Assembly: GCA_020447005.1 (NCBI GenBank)
Contig: JAGRDO010000006.1
Span: 63,047 to 127,046 of the forward strand
Direction: 5' to 3'
DNA: 64,000 bases
From: Paracoccaceae bacterium
GTDB taxonomy: Bacteria > Pseudomonadota > Alphaproteobacteria > Rhodobacterales > Rhodobacteraceae
Shown piece after piece: positions 28,654 through 37,564 of the stretch (its first letter is position 1; the number at the start of each line of letters is the position of its first letter). The translations under genes and the position numbers were made by a program. The notes beneath the pieces are model-generated. The model did no database searches. It saw only the letters and a program-made list of their open reading frames with translations, and was not told the origin of the DNA.

Positions 28654-30017
28654 TGGCAACCGTCCGCGTCCTGATCCCGACCGGAGCGCTTGGTCTTGGC
28701 TATGACAGACAGGCCCTTGAACGCGGGGTCGCGTCGCAGCCCGATATCATCGCGGTGGACGGGGGTTCCACCGACAGCGGCCCCGCCTATCTCGGGCGGG
28801 GTCAGTCGAAATACTCTCGCGCGACGGTCAAGGCCGAATGGCGCGAACTGATGATCGCGCGGGCCAAGGCCCAAGTCCCGCTTGTCATCGGAACTGCGGG
28901 CACCTCGGGGGCGGATTCGGCCGTCGACTGGATGTGGGATATCACCCGCGAACTGGCGGAGGAGCTGGGCCAGACACTGCGTGTCGCAAGGCTCTATTCC
29001 GGCCAGAACCCCGGAAAGATCGCCGATGCATTCGGGGCGGGCCGGATCATTTCCCTGCCCGCCGCGCCTGCGGTTGATGCCGGCGTCATCCGGTCCTGCA
29101 CGAACATCGTCGCGCTTGCCGGGGCTGAACAGGTACAGGCCGCGCTGGCGACCGGCGCCGATATCGTGATTGCCGGGCGCACGACAGATACCGCGATCAT
29201 CGCCGCGCTGCCGCTCATGTGCGGCTGCAATGCCGGCGGCGCCTGGCACGGCGCGAAAATCGGCGAATGCGGCGCCCTTGCGACGACCAACCCTGCATCG
29301 GGCACGATCCTGATCACCTTCGATGCAACCGGCTTCACGGTCGAGCCGATGGGCGCCACGGCCCGTGCCACGCCCTATACCGTATCCGCCCACATGCTTT
29401 ATGAAAACTCTGATCCCTACCTGCTTTATGAACCGGGCGGCGTGCTGGACGTCACGGAGGCAAAGTACAAGGCGCTCGACGATCGCCGGGTCCGGGTCGA
29501 AGGCTCGGTCTGGCGATCCGGCAAACACAGCGTCAAGCTGGAAGGGGCGCGCATCGCCGGCTACCAGACGGTAAGTCTGACGCTGGTCCGTGACCGGCGT
29601 TACATCGCCGGCATCCGCGACTGGGTCGCGGGCATCGAGGCGCGGGCGCGCGCCGACATCGCCCAGCGCATGAATATCGGCCCCGAGGATTACGGGATCG
29701 AAATCCGCCTGATCGGGCTCGACGCCACACTCGGCGGCCTCGAAACCCGGGAAGTGACCCCGGCCGAGGTTGGCGTGCTGGCAATCGCGACCGCGCCGAG
29801 CGAGGCCGAGGCAACCGAGATCGGCAAGATCCTGAACCCCTATCTGCTGCATCACGCCCTGACCGCGGACGAGCCGATGCCAACCTTTGCCTTTCCGTTT
29901 TCACCAGCCGAGATGAGCCGGGGCGCGCTCTACGAATTCGTGCTGCATCACATCATCGAGCTTGACGATCCGATGGCGGTCTTCCGGCTTGTGACCGAGG
30001 ATATCGGGCATGGCTGA
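28653..30017 (+). CDS. DUF1446 / AtuA N-terminal family protein
   Basis: 454 residues of the acyclic terpene utilisation AtuA / DUF1446 family, with no established reaction. Conserved segments seen: GALGLGYDRQALERGV, DIIAVDGGSTDSGPAYLG, VIGTAGTSGADSAVDW, IVIAGRTTDTAIIAALPL, AHMLYENSDPYLLYEPGG and IRLIGLDATLGG. It is translationally coupled to tctA and overlaps the DUF4387 gene by eight bases. The context implies a role in processing the acid imported by TctABC; atu-type terpene degradation genes are absent, so the name AtuA should not be read as a function. Confidence 0.85.
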   Translation: MATVRVLIPTGALGLGYDRQALERGVASQPDIIAVDGGSTDSGPAYLGRGQSKYSRATVKAEWRELMIARAKAQVPLVIGTAGTSGADSAVDWMWDITRELAEELGQTLRVARLYSGQNPGKIADAFGAGRIISLPAAPAVDAGVIRSCTNIVALAGAEQVQAALATGADIVIAGRTTDTAIIAALPLMCGCNAGGAWHGAKIGECGALATTNPASGTILITFDATGFTVEPMGATARATPYTVSAHMLYENSDPYLLYEPGGVLDVTEAKYKALDDRRVRVEGSVWRSGKHSVKLEGARIAGYQTVSLTLVRDRRYIAGIRDWVAGIEARARADIAQRMNIGPEDYGIEIRLIGLDATLGGLETREVTPAEVGVLAIATAPSEAEATEIGKILNPYLLHHALTADEPMPTFAFPFSPAEMSRGALYEFVLHHIIELDDPMAVFRLVTEDIGHG

Positions 30018-30309
30018 ACTGCGCGGACTGGTCGAGAAGATTCGTTCCAAGAATGCCGGGCCATTCTGGCTGACGATCGACATTTTCTGCGGAAACAGAG
30101 ACTGTTTTGATCGGGTCTCGGCCGCGCTTGAAACAGGGCGCGTCGCAAGCCTTTTCAAGGTGTCGCCGGAAACACTGAAGCGGTTCGATATCGCCGATCT
30201 GAACGTCATAAAGTTTTCGCTGCCCCGTCCGTCGGTGCAGGGAACGCGGGCCGACCGCGACATGCATGGCGCGGCCTGGGCGACGCTGCTGGAAGATCTG
30301 GAAATCTAG
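30010..30309 (+). CDS. DUF4387 protein (AtuA-associated small subunit)
   Basis: Ninety-nine residues beginning MAELRGLVEKIRSKNAGPFWLTIDIFC. The KNAGPFWLTIDIFC and FKVSPETLKRFDIADLNVIKFSLPR segments mark the DUF4387 family, which occurs beside or fused to DUF1446 proteins. Function unknown; probably the partner subunit of the preceding gene. Last gene of the tctCBA operon; the convergent idi gene ends six bases away. Confidence 0.82.
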   Translation: MAELRGLVEKIRSKNAGPFWLTIDIFCGNRDCFDRVSAALETGRVASLFKVSPETLKRFDIADLNVIKFSLPRPSVQGTRADRDMHGAAWATLLEDLEI

Positions 30310-30315
30310 GCCTGG

Positions 30316-30849
30316 CTAGCCGGCGCGCGCGAGGATCATGGGCCGATGTTCGGCCATGTAGATCCGCAGCCAGGGCGTGAAGCGATCCGGCTTTGCGCCG
30401 ATTTCGTCCAGAAGTTCGGCAATGCCGATCCACCTGGTTTCCATCACCTCATCGGGATTGGGGCGAACCGTCGGGCCCGCCGGGGCAATCGCGGTGAAGA
30501 TGTCGACGACCTCATGCTCGGTCATGCCCTTGCCCACATCCGCCCGATATTCGACCTGACCGCGATGGAAAAGCGCAAGCCCGGCGATCCCCAGCTCCTC
30601 GTCAAGGCGTCGCGCGGCGCAGTCTTCGGCCGTCTCGTTCCAATGGGGGTGCGTGCAGCAGGTATTCGCCCAAAGCCCCGGCGTGTGGTATTTCGACAGC
30701 GCCCGGCGTTGGATCAGAACCTGTTCGCCATCAAAGACAAAGACCGACACCGCCTTGTGGCGATGCCCGGCCAGATGTGCGCCAAGCTTGTCGAAAGGCA
30801 CAAGGCGCCCATCGACCCAGGCCGGAATAAGGGCGCCGCCGCCGCTCAC
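30316..30849 (-). CDS. idi: Isopentenyl-diphosphate delta-isomerase, type 1
   Basis: Interconverts isopentenyl and dimethylallyl diphosphate for isoprenoid synthesis (quinones, carotenoids, undecaprenol). The 177-residue Nudix-fold protein has IPAWVDGRLVPFDKLGAHLAGHRHKAVSVFVF, the catalytic Cys in WANTCCTHPHWNE, the RRLDEELGI Nudix-like helix and GMTEHEVVDIF. I place the start at the GTG 30847-30849, which overlaps the secB stop (GTGA); longer frames run inside secB. Operon partner of secB. Confidence 0.9.
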   Translation of the reverse strand: MSGGGALIPAWVDGRLVPFDKLGAHLAGHRHKAVSVFVFDGEQVLIQRRALSKYHTPGLWANTCCTHPHWNETAEDCAARRLDEELGIAGLALFHRGQVEYRADVGKGMTEHEVVDIFTAIAPAGPTVRPNPDEVMETRWIGIAELLDEIGAKPDRFTPWLRIYMAEHRPMILARAG

Positions 30850-31346
30850 GAAACCTGTTCGGCCGACGCCTGCTGAGACGCGCGCCGCGCCAGTTCCTGC
30901 CGGTAAAGCGCAAGGAAATCGACGGTGTCGATATTCAGCGGCGGGAAACCGCCATCGCGCGTCACATCCGAAATGATACGGCGAATGAACGGGAACACCA
31001 TGCGCGGGCATTCGATAAGCAGGAAGGGGTGCAGCTGATCCTCAGGCACGCCCTCGACATGGAAGATCGACCCGTAATCCAGCTCAAGCAGGAAAAGCGG
31101 CGCCTTGTCGGCCTTGTTGGTCGACGTCACCTTGAACTTCGACACCACTTCATACTGGTGTTCCACGCCCCGCTTGCGCGCATCAAGGCTGACCTGAACC
31201 TGAATGTCCGGCTGAACCTCGGCGTTGTTAATCCCCTTCTGCGCGACGACGTTTTCAAACGACATGTCGCGAATGAACTGGCCAAGCACGCTCATCTTCA
31301 CTTGTGGTGCTTGTGCGGGCGCCGTGCCGTTACCGTTTTCGGCCAT
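30846..31346 (-). CDS. secB: Protein-export chaperone SecB
   Basis: Tetrameric cytosolic chaperone that keeps precursors unfolded and hands them to SecA. The 166-residue protein has KMSVLGQFIRDMSFENV, IQVQVSLDARKRG, FLLELDYGSIF and LLIECPRMVFPFIRRIISDVTRDGGFPPLNI, the classic SecB C-terminal block. The ATG at 31344-31346 follows GAGGAGAGACAG. In many alphaproteobacteria secB follows dnaQ next to the origin; here it is about 26 kb from dnaQ. Confidence 0.95.
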   Translation of the reverse strand: MAENGNGTAPAQAPQVKMSVLGQFIRDMSFENVVAQKGINNAEVQPDIQVQVSLDARKRGVEHQYEVVSKFKVTSTNKADKAPLFLLELDYGSIFHVEGVPEDQLHPFLLIECPRMVFPFIRRIISDVTRDGGFPPLNIDTVDFLALYRQELARRASQQASAEQVS

Positions 31347-31403
31347 TCTGTCTCTCCTCAGATCACTGGTTGAGCGGTGGTTTATCACCTCGCACCAAGG
31401 TCC

Positions 31404-31883
31404 TCAATGCCGCGTCCACCCGGAGTTGCCCCCGGGCGCCGGCCCATCCGGATCGATTTCGATGAAATCGCCGTCGATGACATCCGGCCGATGCGGCTCG
31501 CGCCTGCCCCGTGGCGGTTCGGCGCCGAAACGATCAACCGTGACCCGCGCCGCGATACGCCGGATCAAGGCCGCCCTCAAACCGGGAACAAGCAGCAAAA
31601 GCCCCACCGTGTCCGTGAAAAACCCCGGCGTCAGAAGCAGAACGCCCGAAACCAGGATCAAGGCCCCGTGGGCGATCGGTTCGGAGGGATCGCTCATGTC
31701 CTGCAAGGTCTCGCGCAGGCGGCCAAGCACCGCCAGCCCCTGAACCCGGACCAGATAGCTTCCGGCAATCGCCGTGACGATCACGATGCCCAGTGTCGGC
31801 CACAGCCCGATCAGCCCGCCGACCTTGATGAACAGGGCGATCTCGATCATGGGAACCATGACAAAGAGCGCAAACAACCACAT
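31404..31883 (-). CDS. fxsA: FxsA family membrane protein
   Basis: Small cytoplasmic-membrane protein of 159 residues; E. coli FxsA affects phage T7 exclusion by F, but the general role is unknown. It starts MWLFALFVMVPMIEIALFIKVGG and has the family segments IGLWPTLGIVIVTAIAGSYLVRVQG and LTPGFFTDTVGLLLLVPGLR, then a polar tail. The ATG at 31881-31883 follows AAAGGAAA. It lies directly upstream of secB on the same strand and diverges from the Tim44-like gene. Confidence 0.88.
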   Translation of the reverse strand: MWLFALFVMVPMIEIALFIKVGGLIGLWPTLGIVIVTAIAGSYLVRVQGLAVLGRLRETLQDMSDPSEPIAHGALILVSGVLLLTPGFFTDTVGLLLLVPGLRAALIRRIAARVTVDRFGAEPPRGRREPHRPDVIDGDFIEIDPDGPAPGGNSGWTRH

Positions 31884-31997
31884 CGAATTTCCTTTCAGCT
31901 CCCAAGGTGGACTTGACCCCACCTGTAACTTACATAAGTGGAGAGTGACCAAGATACCAACCCGATGAAGGGTCCGGCGGCACGAGGGTTAGAGATT
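31884..31997. promoter_or_regulatory. Divergent promoter region of fxsA-secB-idi and Tim44-mltA-smr
   Basis: A 114-base gap between divergent starts. It contains a small inverted repeat AGGTGG/CCACCT (around 31904-31923) and ACTTA-CA-TAAGT at 31928-31939. No consensus promoter could be fixed by eye. Confidence 0.35.
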
Positions 31998-32654
31998 ATG
32001 TCCAATAGTATCATACAACTGCTCGTCCTTGCCGGGATCGCAATATTTCTGATTCTGCGGCTTCGCAGCGTTCTTGGCACCCGCGAAGGTTTTGAAAAGC
32101 CGCCGGCGCCGGCCCCGGTGCAGGGCAAGCCCGACACGCGTTTCGAGGTGATCGAGGGCGGGGTCGATCACGATATCGTCGATCATGTTCCCGAAGGCAG
32201 CGACGCGGCGCGGGCATTGGCCGAGATGAAGCGGGCGGAACCCAGCTTTTCGGTGTCCGAGTTTCTGGGCGGCGCGCGGGGCGCTTATGAGTTGATCCTT
32301 CTCGCCTTCGAAAGGGGAGACCTCGCGTCGGTGAAACCCTTCCTCGCGCCGGATGTTCTCGATGCCTTCTCGGAAGTCGTCGAGGCGCGCAAGGCGCGTG
32401 GATTGACTTTTACGGCCGAATTCATGGGGATCCGTGAAGTGACGTTGCAAGAAGCGACATTCGACAAGAAGTCGGGTGAGGGCGAGGTAACCGTCCGATT
32501 CTCCGGTGAATTGATTTCGGCAGGGCGCGACAAGGACGGCAAGGTTGTCGAGGGCAGTCCGACGGAAGTTCGCCGTCAGCGCGACAGTTGGACCTTTGCG
32601 CGCAAGATGGGGTCAAAGGATCCCAACTGGCTGCTTGTCGCCACTGGCGAGTGA
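31998..32654 (+). CDS. Tim44-like domain protein
   Basis: 218 residues with one N-terminal membrane segment (MSNSIIQLLVLAGIAIFLILRL), a linker, and a Tim44-like domain from about residue 80 (AEPSFSVSEFLGGARGAYELILLAFERGDLASVKPFLAPDVLDAF). This is the bacterial relative of mitochondrial import factor Tim44 (TimA), an inner-membrane protein of unclear role in alphaproteobacteria. The ATG follows CGAGGGTTAGAGATT. The stop overlaps mltA (GTGA). Confidence 0.9.
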   Translation: MSNSIIQLLVLAGIAIFLILRLRSVLGTREGFEKPPAPAPVQGKPDTRFEVIEGGVDHDIVDHVPEGSDAARALAEMKRAEPSFSVSEFLGGARGAYELILLAFERGDLASVKPFLAPDVLDAFSEVVEARKARGLTFTAEFMGIREVTLQEATFDKKSGEGEVTVRFSGELISAGRDKDGKVVEGSPTEVRRQRDSWTFARKMGSKDPNWLLVATGE

Positions 32655-33544
32655 CGTCCGGTTCCAAAGGTGAATTCGACCGGCTGCCCGGATGGCGGGA
32701 CGATGACCTGCAAGCGGCACTCGCGGTATTCCGCGCCGGCCTTGAAGGACCGGCACCCGCCGAAGATCCCGTCGCGGCGCGGGATTTCTTCGAAACCACG
32801 TTCCTGCCCGGACCGACCCGGCCCGCGCTTCTGACCGGCTATTACCAGCCCGAGATTGCGGGCGCGGCGGTCCGGGATGACCGGTTCTGCCATCCGCTTT
32901 ACGGGCCGCCCCCCGATATCCCGACGGACCGCCCCTGGTACACGCGCAAAGAGATCGAGCAGCGCAATCTGCTTGCCGGGCAAGAGATCGTCTGGCTGAC
33001 CGACCCGGTCGACGCCTTTTTCGCGCAGGTGCAGGGCTCGGTCCGCGTGCGGCTGCCTGACGGCACTGACCTCAGGCTTGGGTTCGGCGGGAAGAACGGG
33101 CATCCGTACAAGTCGATAGGTGCCGAGTTGATCCGCCGGGGTGAAATCGCCGGCGAAGAAATGTCGGCGATGGCCATCAGGCGCTGGTGCGCATCGCATC
33201 CATCCCTTGTTCAGGATCTCTTGCAGATCAACCCGTCCTTCGTTTTCTTCCGCAAACTCGATCCGGCGCCGGATCAGGGCCCTTTGGGTACGGCGGGTGT
33301 GCCGCTTGCCGCGCTTCGCAGCATAGCCGTTGATCCGGATCATTATCCGCTGGGAACACCGATCTGGGTTGAAACCGGTCAGGGAAAGGGCCGCTTGATG
33401 ATTGCACAGGATACCGGTAGTGCCATCGCAGGATCCGGCCGCGCGGATATCTATTGCGGTTCGGGCGACGCGGCGGGCATAGCGGCGGGCGGAATGCGGG
33501 AGGACGGATTTCTGACGCCATTGCTTCCCCGCGGCCGCCAGTAA
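32651..33544 (+). CDS. mltA: Membrane-bound lytic murein transglycosylase A (no visible signal peptide)
   Basis: Cleaves peptidoglycan glycan strands to 1,6-anhydro products. The 297-residue sequence has the MltA domain (FLPGPTRPALLTGYYQPEI, GGKNGHPYKSIGAELIRRG) and the 3D domain with GRLMIAQDTGSAIAGSGRADIYCGSGDAA, holding the Asp residues of the active site. The GTG at 32651 overlaps the Tim44-like stop (GTGA). With that start, or with the only longer in-frame start (TTG 32588), there is no hydrophobic export signal, unusual for this periplasmic enzyme. Confidence 0.88.
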   Translation: MTSGSKGEFDRLPGWRDDDLQAALAVFRAGLEGPAPAEDPVAARDFFETTFLPGPTRPALLTGYYQPEIAGAAVRDDRFCHPLYGPPPDIPTDRPWYTRKEIEQRNLLAGQEIVWLTDPVDAFFAQVQGSVRVRLPDGTDLRLGFGGKNGHPYKSIGAELIRRGEIAGEEMSAMAIRRWCASHPSLVQDLLQINPSFVFFRKLDPAPDQGPLGTAGVPLAALRSIAVDPDHYPLGTPIWVETGQGKGRLMIAQDTGSAIAGSGRADIYCGSGDAAGIAAGGMREDGFLTPLLPRGRQ

Positions 33545-33555
33545 GGATCAATCGG

Positions 33556-34131
33556 ATGAGCCGCCGGCGCCGCACATTAACCCCGGATGAACGCGACCTC
33601 TGGCAGCGCGTTGCCGCGACGGCGCAACCGATCCGACCCTTGCCCAAACCCGCAGAGCAGCCAAAAACAGACACTGAAGCGCCTGAATTCCAGCCAAAGT
33701 CAAAACTGAAACCGGCACCGGCAATGCCACGAGCGTCCCGGCCGGCGGCGCAAAGGCCGCAAACCGCCCAACCGCAATCCGGCTTGAACATGGATTACCG
33801 CCTTCACAAGGCGATGACCCGCGGCAAGCTGACGCCAGAGGCGCGGCTAGACCTTCACGGGATGACGCTGAACGAGGCGCATGCAGAATTGAACCATTTC
33901 ATTCTTGGCGCGCAGGCGCGGGGCAAGCGCATGGTTCTGGTCATCACCGGCAAGGGCAAACCTGACGAGGATATCGGACCGATCCCCCGCTTTCGCGGGC
34001 TTTTGCGCCATCAAGTGCCGCAATGGCTGACACAGGCGCCGCTTGGCGGGGTTGTGATGCAGGTCGTCCCGGCACATCTGCGTCACGGCGGCATGGGCGC
34101 GCTTTATGTCTATCTGCGACGGCGCGGATAA
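33556..34131 (+). CDS. Smr-domain protein
   Basis: 191 residues: a basic, proline-rich N-terminal half and a C-terminal Smr domain (from about 95: LDLHGMTLNEAHAELNHFI, VLVITGKGKP, RHGGMGALYVYLRR). Smr domains are nucleases or nucleic-acid-binding modules; the small alphaproteobacterial type has no assigned task. The ATG at 33556 follows AAGGATCAATCGG. Third gene of the Tim44-mltA-smr run; convergent hslU ends seven bases away. Confidence 0.9.
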   Translation: MSRRRRTLTPDERDLWQRVAATAQPIRPLPKPAEQPKTDTEAPEFQPKSKLKPAPAMPRASRPAAQRPQTAQPQSGLNMDYRLHKAMTRGKLTPEARLDLHGMTLNEAHAELNHFILGAQARGKRMVLVITGKGKPDEDIGPIPRFRGLLRHQVPQWLTQAPLGGVVMQVVPAHLRHGGMGALYVYLRRRG

Positions 34132-34138
34132 AGCCTGA

Positions 34139-35440
34139 TCAGAGTACGTAGCGGCTGAGATCGGCCGAGCGAGCCAGATCGCCAAGGTTCTTCTCGACGA
34201 ACCCGGCATCCACCATCACCGTATCGCCTGACCGGTCCGGCGCGGTGAAACTCAACTCTTCGAACACCCGTTCCATCACCGTATAAAGCCGCCTTGCCCC
34301 GATATTCTCGACGCTCCGGTTAACCTCGGCGGCGATCCGGGCAAGGGCTGCGATTCCGTCTTCCGTAAAGCTGACCGAAACGTCCTCGGTGCCCATCAGC
34401 GCGGAATACTGCCGGGTCAGGGCATTTTCCGTCTCGGTCAGGATCCGGACGAAATCTTCCTCGGTCAGGGCGCGAAGCTCGACCCTGATCGGCAGACGGC
34501 CCTGCAATTCCGGCAGCAGATCCGATGGCTTGGCGATATGGAACGCGCCCGACGCGATGAACAGGATATGGTCGGTCTTGACCGGCCCGTATTTCGTGCT
34601 GACGGTTGTGCCTTCGATCAGGGGCAACAGATCGCGCTGCACGCCTTCCCGACTGACATCCGCACCGCGCGTTTCAGCCCGGGCACAGACCTTGTCGATC
34701 TCATCGAGGAAAACGATGCCGCTTTCCTGAACCGCCTCAAGCGCCGCCGCTTTCACCGTCTCGTCGTCAAGCAACTTGTCCGCCTCTTCCGAGATCAGGA
34801 TATCGTAGCTCTCAGCCACCGTCAGTTTCTTGCGGATCTTCCGCCCTCCGAACGCCTTGCCGAAAATGTCGCCAAGGTTGAGCATCCCCATGCCCTGCTG
34901 GCCGGGCAGGTCCATCATTGGCATTTGCGGCGCGGCTTCGGCCACCTCAAGTTCGATAACCGTCGTGTCAAGCTCGCCCCTCTTCAGCCGCGCCCTGAAC
35001 ATCTCGCGCGTTTGCTCGCGCGCATCCGCGCCGGCGATCGCCTCGATCACCTTGTCCTCGGCAGCCTGATGCGCGCGCGCCTTGACATCCTCGCGCATCC
35101 GCTCGCGCGTCTCGATCATCGCGGTATCCATCAGGTCGCGGATGATCTGTTCCACGTCCCTGCCGACATAGCCGACCTCGGTGAATTTCGTGGCTTCGAC
35201 CTTCAGGAACGGCGCCTTGGCCAGTTTCGCCAGTCGACGGGAAATCTCGGTCTTGCCGACGCCCGTCGGCCCGATCATCAGGATGTTCTTGGGATAAACC
35301 TCCTCGCGCAGCTCATCGGGCAGGTGTTTCCGGCGCCAGCGGTTACGAAGCGCTACCGCGACGGCGCGCTTGGCGTCCTTCTGGCCAATGATGAACCGGT
35401 CAAGTTCCGAAACGATTTCGCGGGGGGTCAGATTGGTCAT
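34139..35440 (-). CDS. hslU: ATP-dependent protease ATPase subunit HslU (ClpY)
   Basis: AAA+ unfoldase of the HslVU protease. The 433-residue protein starts [28 protein letters not shown] and has Walker [10 protein letters not shown], the [14 protein letters not shown] pore-loop region, Walker [14 protein letters not shown] and the C-terminal [16 protein letters not shown] that docks into HslV. The ATG follows GGAGGAAAA. It overlaps the upstream membrane-protein gene by four bases, not hslV directly. Confidence 0.96.
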   Translation of the reverse strand: MTNLTPREIVSELDRFIIGQKDAKRAVAVALRNRWRRKHLPDELREEVYPKNILMIGPTGVGKTEISRRLAKLAKAPFLKVEATKFTEVGYVGRDVEQIIRDLMDTAMIETRERMREDVKARAHQAAEDKVIEAIAGADAREQTREMFRARLKRGELDTTVIELEVAEAAPQMPMMDLPGQQGMGMLNLGDIFGKAFGGRKIRKKLTVAESYDILISEEADKLLDDETVKAAALEAVQESGIVFLDEIDKVCARAETRGADVSREGVQRDLLPLIEGTTVSTKYGPVKTDHILFIASGAFHIAKPSDLLPELQGRLPIRVELRALTEEDFVRILTETENALTRQYSALMGTEDVSVSFTEDGIAALARIAAEVNRSVENIGARRLYTVMERVFEELSFTAPDRSGDTVMVDAGFVEKNLGDLARSADLSRYVL

Positions 35441-36528
35441 TTTTCCTCCGAATAGGGCGGAAGCCGGTCCTTGCCCGGAAAATCGGGAAGCGCACGCATG
35501 ATCCCCGTGCGAAGCGGTACCCACCAGGTGCCAAGGACTGTGAAAAAAGCTCCGACAATGATCAGGACCTTGGCCCAGTCCATAGCGTCGGCCGATCCGT
35601 CACCGGCCACGGCCCAATAGATCATGGCACTGATATAGCCGATGCCCGCAGTCAGGATGGAGCGGCGGTCGACGACCAGCGCCACAAGGGCGAAGATCAG
35701 AAGTGCGGCAGCGGTGGGAAGCACTGCGTCCGCGCCGCCCCCACCCCAGATGTTTCCGGCGATCGAATTCACCAGCGCCACGCCCGCCAAAAGATGCAAC
35801 CAGAACGCCGTCGCGGAATACCGGCCGATCCGGTAGCGATCCTTCATGTCGAAATACATCGCCCCTGCAAAGGCGCCAAACCCAAAGACCAGCGAGGCAA
35901 GAATCAGATTGGACCGGGGGACAAAACTCTGCGACCAGTCGCTCCAGCCGGTTATCGCCCTGTCGGGTGTTGAATGCACGAACAGCGCATAGATCGCAGC
36001 GAACGACAGCACCCCGAACACGAACATCGAAAACGGCAGCCGGAAACGCCTGTACCAGACCAGCACGCCCCCAGCGGTCAGGGCCGCGGCCAGAAAACCC
36101 ATGGCCGACACACCGATATCGGCCTGAAACAAGGCGGTGAAAACCGAAACGTAGATCCCCCCGGCATAGGCCGAGACAAGCACCATCGAAGGCAGGTTCA
36201 TACGACGCTTCAGCGTGAAATATTCGGCCATCATCCAGGATGCAAACGCGATGATCGCCGGAATAAAGATAAGGGTAGCGACACCGCCGATCACCCCGAG
36301 CAGCAGCGCCAGCCCCCCGATCAGGATCGCAAGGCCGACGGCGATGAAAATTTCGGAAAAGCCGCGGAAGAACTCGAATGGTTCATCCTCCGACGAAAAG
36401 GCGGCGCGTTTGCCCGCCCGGTCATGGGCAAGTGCGGTCAGGCCTGCGGCCTGCGCTTCGGACATCAGGCCAGAGGCGACCGCCGCGCGAATGTCGGCGG
36501 CGCCGATAGTCGGGGCCTCGTCAGCCAC
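35437..36528 (-). CDS. DUF2157-like multi-pass membrane protein inserted between hslV and hslU
   Basis: 363 residues with a polar N-terminal region ([30 protein letters not shown]) followed by about ten hydrophobic segments, for example [22 protein letters not shown] and [20 protein letters not shown]. The architecture recalls DUF2157 proteins; function unknown. It overlaps hslV by eight bases and hslU by four, so all three are probably one coupled transcript. This placement suggests a link to envelope stress or to the protease, but nothing in the sequence proves it. Confidence 0.75.
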   Translation of the reverse strand: MADEAPTIGAADIRAAVASGLMSEAQAAGLTALAHDRAGKRAAFSSEDEPFEFFRGFSEIFIAVGLAILIGGLALLLGVIGGVATLIFIPAIIAFASWMMAEYFTLKRRMNLPSMVLVSAYAGGIYVSVFTALFQADIGVSAMGFLAAALTAGGVLVWYRRFRLPFSMFVFGVLSFAAIYALFVHSTPDRAITGWSDWSQSFVPRSNLILASLVFGFGAFAGAMYFDMKDRYRIGRYSATAFWLHLLAGVALVNSIAGNIWGGGGADAVLPTAAALLIFALVALVVDRRSILTAGIGYISAMIYWAVAGDGSADAMDWAKVLIIVGAFFTVLGTWWVPLRTGIMRALPDFPGKDRLPPYSEEK

Positions 36529-37078
36529 GGATTGTCTCCACCGTCAGGTTTCCGTTGGTATAGACACAGATATCCGCCGCGATCGCCATCGCCTTGCGGG
36601 CGACCGCTTCCGCGGAAAGATCGGTCTCCATCAGCCCTCTTGCGGCGGCAAGCGCAAAATTCCCGCCAGAGCCGATGGCCGCCACATCATGCTCGGGCTC
36701 CAGCACATCGCCGGCGCCCGTCACAACCAGAAGCGTGGTGCCGTCGGTCACGATCAGCATCGCCTCCAGCTTTTGCAGATACTTGTCGGTGCGCCAGTCC
36801 TTGGCCAATTCGACGCAGGCGCGCATCAACTGGCCGGGTGCTGCCTCCAGCTTCTTTTCCAGCCGCTCAAGCAGGGTAAAGGCGTCGGCCGTCGATCCGG
36901 CAAAGCCGCAGACCACGTCCCGGCCGCCTGGAGAAAGCCTGCGAACCTTGCGGGCTGTCCCCTTGATCACCGTCTGGCCAAGGCTGACCTGCCCGTCCCC
37001 CGCGATAACAACCTCGCCTCCGCGCCGCACGCCGATGATCGTCGTGCCATGCCAGCCGGGGAATTGTTCGTCAGCCAT
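36521..37078 (-). CDS. hslV: ATP-dependent protease peptidase subunit HslV (ClpQ)
   Basis: Proteasome-like N-terminal threonine peptidase. The 185-residue protein has a short propeptide ending before the Thr of [24 protein letters not shown], then [32 protein letters not shown] and [16 protein letters not shown]. The ATG at 37076-37078 is preferred because GGAGG lies six bases upstream; the in-frame ATG at 37090 falls in front of that site. Confidence 0.96.
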   Translation of the reverse strand: MADEQFPGWHGTTIIGVRRGGEVVIAGDGQVSLGQTVIKGTARKVRRLSPGGRDVVCGFAGSTADAFTLLERLEKKLEAAPGQLMRACVELAKDWRTDKYLQKLEAMLIVTDGTTLLVVTGAGDVLEPEHDVAAIGSGGNFALAAARGLMETDLSAEAVARKAMAIAADICVYTNGNLTVETIRG

Positions 37079-37138
37079 CAGCGCCTCCATTTGTCATGTG
37101 CTATATGGCTGCCGCCCGCTTCGCCCGCAACCTTCCCA

Positions 37139-37166
37139 GCAAAAAAGGCGCCCGAAGGCGCCTTTC
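37139..37166 (-). terminator. Intrinsic terminator of trxA
   Basis: A nine-base-pair stem (AAAGGCGCC 37144-37152 with GGCGCCTTT 37157-37165) with a CGAA loop. Read leftward, the direction of trxA, it is followed by a run of six T. It closes the tsaE-to-trxA series before hslV. Confidence 0.85.
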
Positions 37167-37187
37167 GCTAAGTTGGGGCTGTGGACC

Positions 37188-37508
37188 TCAGACCGCCGAC
37201 TTGATCCAGCTTTCCAGCGCGGCCTTGGGTGCCGCGCCGACCTTGTTCGAAACGATTTCGCCGCCCTTGAACATGAAGAGCGCGGGAATGCCGCGCACGC
37301 CCATCTGCGCCGGAGAATCGGGGTTCTCGTCGACATTCACCTTCACGATCTTCACCTTGCCGGCAAATTGCTCGGACAGTTCTTCGAGCGCGGGCCCGAT
37401 CTGCTTGCACGGTCCGCACCATTCCGCCCAGAAATCCACCACGACGGGGATATCGGACTTGCGAACTTCGGTATCGAAAGTGGCGTCTGTAACGGCGACG
37501 GTGCCCAT
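37188..37508 (-). CDS. trxA: Thioredoxin
   Basis: Disulfide reductase of 106 residues, starting [15 protein letters not shown]. It has the active site [13 protein letters not shown] (Cys-Gly-Pro-Cys), the conserved cis-Pro in [14 protein letters not shown], and the usual NVDENP segment. The ATG at 37508 suits the family length; a longer frame to 37568 adds unrelated residues. Lies 56 bases after addA on the same strand and ends at an intrinsic terminator. Confidence 0.96.
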   Translation of the reverse strand: MGTVAVTDATFDTEVRKSDIPVVVDFWAEWCGPCKQIGPALEELSEQFAGKVKIVKVNVDENPDSPAQMGVRGIPALFMFKGGEIVSNKVGAAPKAALESWIKSAV

Positions 37509-37564
37509 GGCGGTTCTCCGGTTTCGGGAATACCCGGCAAAGGTAGAATTGCCTATGCCAATCG

